From: Tissierella_A sp964489715
GTDB lineage: Bacteria > Bacillota > Clostridia > Tissierellales > Tissierellaceae
DNA: 25,903 nt
Assembly: GCA_964489715.1 (NCBI GenBank)
Contig: CAZBAK010000023.1
Span: 1 to 25,903, forward strand
Direction: 5' to 3'
The notes under the pieces were generated by a model. It searched no databases, was not told the origin of the DNA, and saw nothing but the letters and a program-made list of their open reading frames with translations. Position numbers and translations under genes: made by a program. The stretch's first letter is position 1; each line of letters opens with the position of its first letter. Below, one piece after another: positions 1 through 7,654 of this stretch.

Positions 1-61
1 ATCAAAAATAATTTATGAATTCATATTATATAAGCTTCAATCCCAGGAAAACTAGAAAGAA

Positions 62-90
62 TTGACAAAGTTTGTATATTAAATTATAAT
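62..90 (+). promoter_or_regulatory. Sigma-A promoter for alaS
   Basis: A perfect TTGACA (62-67) and a perfect TATAAT (85-90) are separated by exactly 17 bp, the full housekeeping consensus. Transcription should begin near 96-98, leaving a leader of about 68 nt before the alaS start. This is the best -35/-10 pair in the window; most other promoters here depend on an extended -10 instead. Confidence 0.85.
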
Positions 91-102
91 CCAGATAGAT
101 AT

Positions 103-132
103 AAAAATCTCCTTTACGGTAAGGAGATTTTT
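103..132 (+). promoter_or_regulatory. Perfect 12-bp hairpin at the start of the alaS leader
   Basis: The arm 103-114 (AAAAATCTCCTT) pairs without mismatch with 121-132 (AAGGAGATTTTT) around the 6-nt loop TACGGT. The descending arm ends in five T, so it resembles an intrinsic terminator. It starts only about 6 nt after the predicted transcription start, so it lies inside the alaS transcript. It could be an attenuator, a 5' stabilising hairpin, or the terminator of the gene upstream of the window overlapping the new promoter region. The leader is far too short for a T-box. Confidence 0.65.
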
Positions 133-164
133 AGTAATTAATTGAACGATAAAGAGGTGTAAAT

Positions 165-2792
165 ATGAAGAAAATTGGAATACATGAAATAAGAAGAGAA
201 TTTTTAGAATATTTTGAGGAAAAAGGACATTTGATAGCACCTAGTTTTTCTTTAGTGCCTAAAAATGATAAATCCCTATTACTTATAGGTGCAGGAATGG
301 CACCCCTTAAAAAATATTTTACTGGAGAATTAAAACCACCAAGTAAGAGAATGGTTACTTCTCAAAAATGTATTAGAACAGGAGATATAGAAAACGTAGG
401 TAAGACTGATAGGCATGCAACTTTTTTTGAAATGCTTGGAAATTTTTCTTTTGGTGACTATTTTAAAAAAGAATCTATAGAATGGGCATGGGAGTTCTTG
501 ACTGAGCGATTAGAAATTGATCCTGAAAGTCTTTGGGCCTCAGTATACTATGAAGATACAGAAGCTTCTGAAATTTGGAATAAAGTTATAGGATTACCTA
601 AGGAGAAAATAGTTCCCTTGGGTAAAGAGGATAATTTCTGGGAATTAGAAGTAGGACCATCAGGACCATGTTCAGAAATATATATAGACAGAGGGGAAAA
701 ACATGGATGTGGATCTGAGGATTGTAAACCTGGTTGTGAATGTGATAGGTTTATTGAAGTTTGGAATTTAGTATTTACTCAGTTTGATAAAGATGAAAAG
801 GGCAGATACAATCCTTTAGAACATCCTAATATAGATACTGGTATGGGTTTAGAAAGAATTGCAGCAGTGCTAGAAGAAGCAGATAATATCTTTGAAATAA
901 AAGAAATAAAGAAAATTATAGAAAAAATTGAAAGCTTAAGCAATTATAAATATGGTAGTATAAAAGAAAAAGATGTATCTATAAGAATTATAACAGATCA
1001 TGTTCGTGCTATGACATTCTTAGTTTCTGATGGAGTACTTCCCAGTAATGAAGGAAGGGGATATGTTCTCAGAAGACTTATAAGGCGTGCAAGTAGACAT
1101 GGTAAGCTTTTAGGTTTAAATGAAGCCTTCTTAACAGATGTAGTTGAAGTTATGATAGAGTCTTGGAAGGTTGAATATAAAGAGTTAGAAACTAATAAAG
1201 ATCATATTAAAAAAATAATAAGGGCAGAAGAAGATAAATTTGAAGAAACCATAGACCAAGGAATACAAATACTTGAAAAGTATATTGAAGAATTAAAAGA
1301 TGAAAAAGAGAGAATTTTAAGTGGCGAAAATGCATTTAAATTATATGATACTTACGGTTTTCCCCTTGATTTAACACTTGAAATATTGGAAGAAAGATCA
1401 ATAGGTGTAGATAAAGAGGAATTCAATCGCCAAATGGAAGAGCAAAGAAATAGAGCTAGAAGTGCTCGTGACGATGGTGATAGTGGATGGGGAGAAAGTA
1501 TAGATTTAGAATTATTTAAAAACTTATCATCAAAGTTTGAAGGATATGAAAAAACAGAAACTAGTTCTAAGGTATTATCTTTAGTAAAAGATAATAATAT
1601 CATGGATTCTCTATCTAAGGGAGAAGAGGGTATACTAGTATTGGATAAAACTCCTTTTTATGCAGAATCTGGTGGACAAGTTGGAGATATTGGAATAATT
1701 GAAAGTGATAGTTCTAAAGCTGAAGTAATAGATACTAAACATACAAAAGATGGACTAATTATTCATATGATAAGAGTTTTACAGGGAAATCTAAATAAAA
1801 ATGAAAATGTTAAGGCAAAAGTAGATAAGCTTAGGAGAGACTATATTAAGAGGAATCACTCTGCAACTCACTTACTCCACAAGGCTCTTAAAGAGGTCTT
1901 AGGAGAACATGTAGAACAAGCTGGTTCAATTGTATTGCCTAACAGATTAAGATTTGATTATACTCATTTTGAGAGCCCTACAGATGAAGAATTAAAATCT
2001 ATAGAAGAGATAGTAAATAAGGAAATTTATAATTCTTTAGAGGTCAATACAGTTGAAACTTCTCTAAATGATGCAAAGAACATGGGAGTAGTGGGACTTT
2101 TTGAAGAAAAATATGGAGAACTAGTGAGAGTTGTTAAGATGGGAGAATTTTCTAAGGAGCTTTGTGGTGGAACTCACGTCAATAACACATCTAATATAGG
2201 AATGTTTAAAATAACATCTGAAGGTGGCATAGCATCTGGCGTAAGAAGGATAGAAGCTATGACAGGCCTTTCAGTATATGAATATTTAAATAGCAAGGAA
2301 AAAGAAATAGAAACTCTAAGTGAGATTTTAAAAACAAATAAAATAAATGTTATAGACAAGACTGAATCTATGGTAAATGAACTAAAGTCCAAGGAAAAAG
2401 AAATTAGTGATTTAAAGAAAAAGCTAGCAGGAGACTTATCTAAGGAAGTTTTAGAAAGTAAAAAAGAAATAGATGGAATATCTTATATAACTTATAAAGT
2501 AGATAATATGGATATGGAGAGTTTAAGAGATCTGGGAGATAAAATAAAGGATAAATTAGATTCTGGAGTCATAGTATTAGCATCTGTTGTTGATGGAAAA
2601 ATTATGTTTTTAGTTATGGTAACTAAGGATTTGAATGACCAGGGTATATTAGCTGGAAATATTGTAAGAGAAGTTGCTAAAGTTACTGGAGGAAATGGTG
2701 GAGGAAGGCCAAATCTAGCTCAAGCAGGTGGAAAAGATCCAAGCAAATTAGATGAAGCTTTTGCATTAGTTCCTAGCTTAATTACAAAATAA
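165..2792 (+). CDS. alaS: Alanyl-tRNA synthetase
   Basis: Charges tRNA-Ala with alanine in the cytoplasm and hydrolyses Ser- or Gly-tRNA-Ala in its editing domain. The 875-residue length matches full-length bacterial AlaRS. The class II catalytic core is visible near residues 84-100 (HATFFEMLGNFSFGDYF, motif 2 region). The editing-site zinc ligands are present as HSATHLLH (565-572) and CGGTH (667-671). The C-terminal C-Ala domain ends in the glycine-rich GGNGGGRPNLAQAGG segment. The start follows a GAGGTG ribosome binding site. It is driven by the consensus promoter at 62-90 and is followed by ireB, as in many Firmicutes. No defect seen. Confidence 0.98.
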   Translation: MKKIGIHEIRREFLEYFEEKGHLIAPSFSLVPKNDKSLLLIGAGMAPLKKYFTGELKPPSKRMVTSQKCIRTGDIENVGKTDRHATFFEMLGNFSFGDYFKKESIEWAWEFLTERLEIDPESLWASVYYEDTEASEIWNKVIGLPKEKIVPLGKEDNFWELEVGPSGPCSEIYIDRGEKHGCGSEDCKPGCECDRFIEVWNLVFTQFDKDEKGRYNPLEHPNIDTGMGLERIAAVLEEADNIFEIKEIKKIIEKIESLSNYKYGSIKEKDVSIRIITDHVRAMTFLVSDGVLPSNEGRGYVLRRLIRRASRHGKLLGLNEAFLTDVVEVMIESWKVEYKELETNKDHIKKIIRAEEDKFEETIDQGIQILEKYIEELKDEKERILSGENAFKLYDTYGFPLDLTLEILEERSIGVDKEEFNRQMEEQRNRARSARDDGDSGWGESIDLELFKNLSSKFEGYEKTETSSKVLSLVKDNNIMDSLSKGEEGILVLDKTPFYAESGGQVGDIGIIESDSSKAEVIDTKHTKDGLIIHMIRVLQGNLNKNENVKAKVDKLRRDYIKRNHSATHLLHKALKEVLGEHVEQAGSIVLPNRLRFDYTHFESPTDEELKSIEEIVNKEIYNSLEVNTVETSLNDAKNMGVVGLFEEKYGELVRVVKMGEFSKELCGGTHVNNTSNIGMFKITSEGGIASGVRRIEAMTGLSVYEYLNSKEKEIETLSEILKTNKINVIDKTESMVNELKSKEKEISDLKKKLAGDLSKEVLESKKEIDGISYITYKVDNMDMESLRDLGDKIKDKLDSGVIVLASVVDGKIMFLVMVTKDLNDQGILAGNIVREVAKVTGGNGGGRPNLAQAGGKDPSKLDEAFALVPSLITK

Positions 2793-2824
2793 TTTATATA
2801 TAATATTAAAATATATTAGTTATT

Positions 2825-2854
2825 TTGTGAAAAATAGGTATTTTGTGGTATAAT
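2825..2854 (+). promoter_or_regulatory. Extended -10 promoter for ireB
   Basis: TGGTATAAT (2846-2854) gives an extended -10 with a perfect TATAAT hexamer at 2849-2854. A TTGTGA box (2825-2830) sits 18 bp upstream as a -35 with 4 of 6 consensus bases. No convincing terminator separates alaS from it, so ireB is probably also reached by read-through. Confidence 0.6.
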
Positions 2855-2876
2855 AAAGAAAATGGAGGTACTCGAA

Positions 2877-3137
2877 ATGGATAATTATAATGATCAAACT
2901 ATGAAATTTGAAGTGCCAAAGGAAAATATGTCTGAACCTAAGGAAATCTTATTGTATGTGTATGAAGCCTTAAAAGAAAAGGAATATAAACCTGTAAATC
3001 AAATAATAGGTTATATTTTATCGGGAGATCCAACTTATATAACTAGTCACAAGGATGCAAGATCTATAATTAAAAAGATAGAAAGAGACGAGATACTAGA
3101 AGAAATCTTAAGAGATTATTTAGAACATAATGCATAA
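2877..3137 (+). CDS. ireB: IreB family regulatory phosphoprotein (UPF0297/DUF965)
   Basis: Small cytoplasmic protein of the IreB/YrzL family, about 86 residues. In Enterococcus faecalis IreB is a substrate of the PASTA kinase IreK and negatively affects cephalosporin resistance; the same role here is inferred. The family core is clear in NQIIGYILSGDPTYITSHKD followed by ARSIIKKIERDEILEEILRDYL. The start is placed at ATG 2877 because GGAGGT (2864-2869) lies 7 nt before it. An in-frame ATG at 2862 overlaps that ribosome binding site and is unlikely to be used. A Thr is present early (MDNYNDQT), in the region phosphorylated in the E. faecalis protein. The position after alaS is conserved in Firmicutes. 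Confidence 0.93.
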   Translation: MDNYNDQTMKFEVPKENMSEPKEILLYVYEALKEKEYKPVNQIIGYILSGDPTYITSHKDARSIIKKIERDEILEEILRDYLEHNA

Positions 3138-3151
3138 GGTATAATGTATAA

Positions 3152-3202
3152 CTTATAAAATGGATACATATATATATGTATCCATTTTATAAGATTTTTA
3201 TT
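3152..3202 (+). terminator. Terminator with 19-bp perfect stem after ireB
   Basis: The arm 3152-3170 is fully complementary to 3175-3193, a 19-bp uninterrupted inverted repeat with a TATA loop, followed by ATTTTTATT. It separates ireB from the aldo/keto reductase gene, and because the stem is symmetric it could also work on the opposite strand. A TATAAT hexamer at 3140-3145 lies just before it. Confidence 0.8.
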
Positions 3203-3221
3203 AATAATGGGAAGTGCTTTT

Positions 3222-4169
3222 ATGAAAAGAGTAGCATTGGGAAACACTGGAATTGAAGTATCAAGATTATGCTTTGGTTCTCTAACTATGACTCCTTTTC
3301 AAGCAAATTTATCGCTTAAAAAAGGAGCTTATTTAATAGAATATGCTTTTGAAAGAGGTATAAACTTTTTAGATACTGCAGAAATCTATGAAAATTATGA
3401 CTATATAAAAAAGGCTTTAAAAGGAATCAAAAGGGAAGATTATATTATAGCTACAAAGTGCTATGCATACACAAAAGAAATGGCTAAAGAGAGTTTAGAA
3501 CTAGCTTTAAAAGAAATAGGAACAAACTACATAGATATATTTTTACTTCATGAACAAGAAAGCATTCATACTATAAAGGGCCATTTTGAAGCTATAGAAT
3601 ATTTTTTGCAAGCAAAAGAAAAAGGTATTATTAGAGCCTTTGGCATATCAACACACAATGTAGCAGGAGCTGTAGCTGCTAAGACTAGTAAAGAGATAGA
3701 TATAATACATCCCATTGTAAATAAAGCGGGATTAGGAATTCAAGACGGAACAATAGAAGATATGTTGGGTGAATTAAAAGAAATAAATAGATTAGGTAAA
3801 GGTATATATGCTATGAAGCCTCTAGGTGGAGGTCATTTGATAAAAGAAATTGAAGATTCATTTAATTTTGTAAAAGATATAGGATTTATAGATTCTATAG
3901 CTATTGGAATGCAATCAACTAAAGAAATAGATGCAAATATAAGTTTAATGGACCAGGGATATATAGAAGAAGAATTAAAAAATAGCATAGATAAGCAAAA
4001 AAGAAGATTAATAGTAGCAGATTATTGTATAGCATGCGGAAATTGTGTAAAAAGATGCAAACAAAATGGGATAAATATAATAGACAGTATAGCTGTGCCT
4101 AATGATAAATGTATATTGTGTGGCTATTGTGCAACAGTTTGTCCAGAATTTTGTATAAAAGTAATTTAG
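3222..4169 (+). CDS. Aldo/keto reductase with C-terminal 2x[4Fe-4S] ferredoxin domain
   Basis: Probable cytoplasmic oxidoreductase of 315 residues. The N-terminal part is an AKR (beta/alpha)8 barrel with the family landmarks NFLDTAEIYENYD (catalytic Asp and Tyr), IIATKCY (Lys) and IFLLHEQE (His). The C-terminal ~50 residues hold two ferredoxin-type cluster motifs, CIACGNCVKRC and CILCGYCATVCP, so electrons probably pass between Fe-S clusters and the barrel active site. The substrate cannot be read from sequence. ATG 3222 is chosen because GGGAAGTG lies just upstream; the in-frame ATG at 3207 has no ribosome binding site. It lies downstream of the strong terminator and 13 bp before ruvX. It is not part of the B. 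subtilis order of this cluster and so is an insertion relative to it. Confidence 0.9.
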   Translation: MKRVALGNTGIEVSRLCFGSLTMTPFQANLSLKKGAYLIEYAFERGINFLDTAEIYENYDYIKKALKGIKREDYIIATKCYAYTKEMAKESLELALKEIGTNYIDIFLLHEQESIHTIKGHFEAIEYFLQAKEKGIIRAFGISTHNVAGAVAAKTSKEIDIIHPIVNKAGLGIQDGTIEDMLGELKEINRLGKGIYAMKPLGGGHLIKEIEDSFNFVKDIGFIDSIAIGMQSTKEIDANISLMDQGYIEEELKNSIDKQKRRLIVADYCIACGNCVKRCKQNGINIIDSIAVPNDKCILCGYCATVCPEFCIKVI

Positions 4170-4182
4170 ATGGAGAATATAA

Positions 4183-4605
4183 ATGGAAAGAATATTAGGA
4201 CTTGATGTGGGAGATAAATATATAGGGGTTGCAGTAAGTGATGCTTTACAATTTACAGCCCAAGGTTTGAAAACCATTAAAAGAGTTGGGAAAAAGAAGG
4301 ATTTTCTAGAGATAGAAGAATTAATAAATGAATATAATATTAAGAAAGTAGTCGTAGGTTTGCCTAAGAATATGAATGGCAGTCTAGGACCTCAAAGTGA
4401 AAAAACAGTAAAATTCGGTGAGAAAATAAAAAATAAATTTAACATAGATGTAATATATTTAGATGAAAGAATGACAACTATGTCTGCAGAACGTGTTCTA
4501 ATAGAAGGTAATGTAAGGCGTGAAAATCGAAAGCAATATATTGATAAAATAGCAGCGGGAATCATTTTACAATCTTATTTAGACACTATAGGAAAGGAGA
4601 ATTAA
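4183..4605 (+). CDS. ruvX: RuvX/YqgF pre-16S rRNA nuclease family
   Basis: RNase H-like fold nuclease of 140 residues, the usual family length. The YqgF family is implicated in maturation of the 16S rRNA 5' end and was earlier proposed as a Holliday junction resolvase. Visible landmarks are the opening strand ILGLDVGDKYIGVAVSD (first catalytic Asp near residue 7), VVVGLPKNMNGS, and the C-terminal DERMTT followed by DKIAAGIILQSYL with the last acidic residue. It lies 13 bp after the reductase gene and 2 bp before the DUF1292 gene, the conserved yrrK-yrzB order of B. subtilis, so co-transcription is very likely. Confidence 0.95.
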   Translation: MERILGLDVGDKYIGVAVSDALQFTAQGLKTIKRVGKKKDFLEIEELINEYNIKKVVVGLPKNMNGSLGPQSEKTVKFGEKIKNKFNIDVIYLDERMTTMSAERVLIEGNVRRENRKQYIDKIAAGIILQSYLDTIGKEN

Positions 4606-4607
4606 AT

Positions 4608-4856
4608 TTGATGGAAAGACATTTGTTTTATGATGAATTGGGAAATGAAATAGAATTTTTAGTAAAAGCTAAATTTAAGTTAGATGATACAGAATATGTT
4701 GCTATGTTGCCAGCAGATGATATTGAATCTGAAACGTATATTCTAAGAATAGAGCTTGATGGCAATGGCGATGAGATGTTAGTTGGAATAGATGATGATG
4801 AATTAAAAGATGCTGAGGAAGTATATGAAGAATTATTAAAAGAGAATCTACAATAG
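4608..4856 (+). CDS. DUF1292 family protein (YrzB-like)
   Basis: Small acidic cytoplasmic protein of about 82 residues, of unknown function. It matches the DUF1292 family: a short beta-rich stretch beginning with a YDELGNEIEF-type segment, then EYVAMLPADD and YILRIELDGNGDE, ending in an acidic helix. TTG at 4608 lies 8 nt after AGGAG (4595-4599), better spacing than ATG 4611 at 11 nt, so a TTG start is preferred; the difference is one residue. It sits between ruvX and fur, 2 bp after the ruvX stop, as in the ruvX-yrzB pair of other Firmicutes. Confidence 0.85.
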   Translation: MMERHLFYDELGNEIEFLVKAKFKLDDTEYVAMLPADDIESETYILRIELDGNGDEMLVGIDDDELKDAEEVYEELLKENLQ

Positions 4857-4889
4857 AAATATCCTTTTAATTGATAAGCGGGTGATAAT

Positions 4890-5330
4890 ATGCATTTGGA
4901 TATAGAAAAATATAAGTCTATACTTAGGCAAAAAGGTTATAAGCTAACAGAGCAAAGAAAAGCAATTCTAAATACTATAATAGAACATTTCGATGAGCAT
5001 TTAAGTTGTGATGAAATATTCAACCTAGTATCTATTGACTATCCAGAGATAGGTATAGCTACAGTTTATAGAACCTTACAGTTATTTGAAACACTAAATA
5101 TTGTAGTAAAGATGAACTTTGATGATGGATTTAGTAGATATGAGCTAAAGGATAGCTACAACGATCATCATCACCATCATCTCATATGTTTAAGTTGCGA
5201 TAAAGTTATAGAAGTTGAAATTGATCTTTTAGATTCTTTAGAAAAAACTATAGAAAAGCAAGAAGGTTTCACCATAGTGGACCATAATGTTAAATTTTAT
5301 GGATATTGTGATTCTTGTAAAAATTCTTAA
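4890..5330 (+). CDS. Fur family metal-dependent transcriptional regulator
   Basis: DNA-binding repressor of the ferric uptake regulator family, 146 residues. The N-terminal winged helix is seen in LTEQRKAILNTIIEHF and the recognition segment IGIATVYRTLQLFE. The dimerisation half has the metal-binding DHHHHHLICLSC motif (His run near residues 93-97, CxxC) and a second CxxC at the C-terminus (CDSC), the structural zinc site. Fur, PerR and Zur cannot be separated safely by eye. The run of five His is native to this family region, though one residue longer than usual. It stands 33 bp after the DUF1292 gene and before rnj. No convincing Fur box was found in the window. Confidence 0.93.
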   Translation: MHLDIEKYKSILRQKGYKLTEQRKAILNTIIEHFDEHLSCDEIFNLVSIDYPEIGIATVYRTLQLFETLNIVVKMNFDDGFSRYELKDSYNDHHHHHLICLSCDKVIEVEIDLLDSLEKTIEKQEGFTIVDHNVKFYGYCDSCKNS

Positions 5331-5384
5331 ATTTTAATTTAATGAGGCTAAATAATATAAACATAAAAAACAAGGAGTGATAAA

Positions 5385-7049
5385 GTGAGTAAAAAAGAAA
5401 AATTAAAAATAATTCCTCTAGGAGGACTAGGGGAAGTTGGAAAGAATATTAATGTGCTAGAGTATAAAGATGATATTATACTTATAGACTGCGGTATGAC
5501 TTTTCCAGAAGACGAAATGTTAGGAGTGGATATAGTAATTCCTGATATAACTTATCTTTTTAAAAACAAAGACAAGATAAGAGGTCTAGTATTAACCCAT
5601 GGACATGAAGACCATATAGGAGCAATACCATATACACTTAAAAGACTTAATATACCTATATATGGCACTAAGCTTACATTGGGTCTGTTGGAGACTAAAT
5701 TCAAAGAACACAAATTAGATAATGTGGATTTAAATGTGGTAAAGCATGGTGATTTTGTAAAGCTGGGTAAACACTTTCAAGTAGAGTTTATGGCTACAGG
5801 ACATAGTATTCCTGATGCTTCAGCACTTGCTGTCCATACACCAGTAGGGACTATAGTTCATACTGGAGATTTCAAGGTAGACTATACTCCTATTTCAGGA
5901 GAGATTATAGATCTGACTAGATTTGCAGAATTAGGAAAAGAAGGCGTATTATGTTTAATGGCAGATAGTACAAATGCAGAAAAACCAGGATATACTATGA
6001 GCGAAAGTACGGTTGGAAAAACATTTAAAGAGATGTTTGCAAATGCCACTGGAAGAATACTAGTAGCAACTTTTGCATCTAATGTCTACAGAGTTCAGCA
6101 AATAATAACTGCAGCAGAAAGAAACAATAGAAAGGTTATCCTTTCTGGTAGGTCTATGATAAATACTACTACAGTAGCAAAAGAACTTGGTTATTTAAAG
6201 GTTGAAGAAGGTACCTTTATAGATATAAATGATATGAATAAATACAATAAAGATGAGATAGTTCTTATAACTACAGGTTCTCAAGGAGAGCCAATGTCTG
6301 CTTTAACTAGGATTGCTTTTGGCGAACACAGAAAAATATCGCTTTTAGAAGATGATCTGGTTATAATATCGGCAACGCCTATACCAGGAAATGAAAAGAC
6401 TGTATCTAAGATTATAAATAAGTTAATAGAAAAAGGAACAGAGGTAATATATGAAGCTTTAGCTGAGGTCCATGTTTCAGGCCATGCTAAACAAGAAGAG
6501 TTAAAGTTAATTCATACACTTCTTAAGCCAAAGTTTTTTATACCAGCCCATGGTGAGTATAAACATTTAAAGGCCCATGCAGACTTGGCTCATAATTTAG
6601 GAATGGCTAAAGAAGACATATTCATTCTTGAAAATGGACAGAGTGTTGAATTTACTGAGAAAACAGCAAAGCGTGGTCCTATAGTACCATCTGGCAATAT
6701 TTTAGTAGATGGACTTGGAGTGGGAGATGTAGGAAATATAGTTTTAAGAGATAGAAAGCATCTATCAGAAGATGGCCTTATAGTAGTTGTAATGAGTATA
6801 GATAAAAAGACCAGAAAAGTGATTTCAGGTCCTGATATAATATCTAGAGGATTTGTATATGTAAGAGAATCTGAAGATTTGATGGATGAATCTCGTGAAA
6901 TTGTAAAAAAAGTATTGGAAGATTGTGAGAAAAATAGAATTACAGATTGGACAACTCTTAAATTTAATGTAAGAGATGCTCTAAGATCTTTCTTCTACGG
7001 AAAGATAAAGAGAAATCCGATGATATTACCAATTATAATGGAAATTTAA
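5385..7049 (+). CDS. rnj: Ribonuclease J
   Basis: Metallo-beta-lactamase/beta-CASP RNase with 5'-3' exonuclease and endonuclease activity on RNA in the cytoplasm, central to mRNA turnover and rRNA maturation in Firmicutes. The protein has 554 residues, close to B. subtilis RNase J1. The metal motif HGHEDH is at residues 72-77, with further ligands in ATGHSIPDA and HTGDFKVDY. The beta-CASP region includes ATFASNVYRVQQI, TTGSQGEPMSAL and EVHVSGHA. The C-terminal domain runs from about residue 450. The start is GTG, supported by AAGGAGTGA directly upstream. A terminator hairpin follows at 7051. Confidence 0.97.
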   Translation: MSKKEKLKIIPLGGLGEVGKNINVLEYKDDIILIDCGMTFPEDEMLGVDIVIPDITYLFKNKDKIRGLVLTHGHEDHIGAIPYTLKRLNIPIYGTKLTLGLLETKFKEHKLDNVDLNVVKHGDFVKLGKHFQVEFMATGHSIPDASALAVHTPVGTIVHTGDFKVDYTPISGEIIDLTRFAELGKEGVLCLMADSTNAEKPGYTMSESTVGKTFKEMFANATGRILVATFASNVYRVQQIITAAERNNRKVILSGRSMINTTTVAKELGYLKVEEGTFIDINDMNKYNKDEIVLITTGSQGEPMSALTRIAFGEHRKISLLEDDLVIISATPIPGNEKTVSKIINKLIEKGTEVIYEALAEVHVSGHAKQEELKLIHTLLKPKFFIPAHGEYKHLKAHADLAHNLGMAKEDIFILENGQSVEFTEKTAKRGPIVPSGNILVDGLGVGDVGNIVLRDRKHLSEDGLIVVVMSIDKKTRKVISGPDIISRGFVYVRESEDLMDESREIVKKVLEDCEKNRITDWTTLKFNVRDALRSFFYGKIKRNPMILPIIMEI

Positions 7050-7050
7050 T

Positions 7051-7085
7051 TAAATCCCTGGTATCTACAAATTACCAGGGATTTA
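7051..7085 (+). terminator. Terminator after rnj
   Basis: TAAATCCCTGGTA (7051-7063) pairs perfectly with TACCAGGGATTTA (7073-7085) around a 9-nt loop. The 13-bp stem begins directly after the rnj stop codon. The following T-tract is modest (ATCTTT), so some read-through into queT is possible. Confidence 0.8.
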
Positions 7086-7088
7086 TCT

Positions 7089-7116
7089 TTGAATACTTTT
7101 TTAAAAATGATATAAT
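7089..7116 (+). promoter_or_regulatory. Extended -10 promoter for queT-mltG-trmR-trhP-udk
   Basis: TGATATAAT (7108-7116) is an extended -10 with a perfect TATAAT. TTGAAT (7089-7094) lies 16 bp upstream as a -35. The predicted transcript starts about 15 nt before the queT ribosome binding site, which leaves no room for a riboswitch. Confidence 0.65.
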
Positions 7117-7138
7117 GTTATTTATTAGGAGGAGACCA

Positions 7139-7630
7139 ATGAATATAAGATATTTGACTAAAGCAAGCTTAATAGCAGCAATATACATAGTTCTAATAAT
7201 ATTACAAGTATTGCCCTATCCTATAGTAGGCTTAACCTTTGGTCCGATCCAGTTAAGGATTGCAGAGGGTCTTGCAATTTTGCCCTTGGTAGAATCTGCA
7301 GCCATTCCTGGTTTATTTGTGGGCTCTCTTCTAGCTAATTTAATCTTATCTTCTTTTTCTGGATTTGGACTTGTTGATATAATTGGTGGAAGTCTTACTA
7401 CACTATTAGCAGCATATTTAACTTCTAAGGCAAAGAATAAATTTATAGGTATGATTCCTCCAGTTCTATTAAATGGGTTAATAGTATCTATTTGGGTGTC
7501 ATTTCTAACTAAGATATCATATCCACTAATAGTACTAGGAATATCAATAGGTGAGCTAGTTTCTTTACTTATCTTTGGTAATTTGTTTTTATATGCCTAT
7601 GAAAAAGCTACAAGTTACAAAAAATATTAA
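7139..7630 (+). CDS. queT: QueT family membrane protein, probable queuosine-precursor ECF transporter S component
   Basis: Integral membrane protein of 163 residues with about five to six hydrophobic segments and almost no soluble part. The segment GPIQLRIAEGLAILPLVES followed by IPGLFVGSLLANLI is the signature of the QueT family (PF06177), the substrate-binding subunit of an energy-coupling factor transporter thought to import preQ1 or related queuosine precursors. Substrate is inferred from family. The EcfA/EcfT partners are not in the window, as usual for group II ECF systems. ATG 7139 is preferred because AGGAGGAGA lies just upstream; an in-frame codon at 7115 falls inside the -10 box and cannot be used. 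It precedes mltG by 24 bp. Confidence 0.8.
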   Translation: MNIRYLTKASLIAAIYIVLIILQVLPYPIVGLTFGPIQLRIAEGLAILPLVESAAIPGLFVGSLLANLILSSFSGFGLVDIIGGSLTTLLAAYLTSKAKNKFIGMIPPVLLNGLIVSIWVSFLTKISYPLIVLGISIGELVSLLIFGNLFLYAYEKATSYKKY

Positions 7631-7654
7631 TATAATAAATAAGGAGTAGGAAAT

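Noticed and set aside
2..55. Open frame at the window edge ending in TAG at 53, giving a 17-residue tail (ending KLQSQEN)
   Set aside because: It could be the C-terminus of a gene upstream of alaS, but it is too short to identify and has no family signature.
1..164. T-box riboswitch upstream of alaS
   Set aside because: The leader after the consensus promoter is about 68 nt and has no AGGGTGGNACCGCG-type T-box sequence.
5160..5185. Run of five His codons in the Fur-family gene as a tag-like artefact
   Set aside because: His-rich metal-binding loops before the CxxC are native to Fur-family proteins, and the surrounding sequence fits the family.
7085..7138. preQ1 riboswitch before queT
   Set aside because: Only about 15 nt separate the predicted start from the ribosome binding site, and no preQ1 aptamer sequence is seen.
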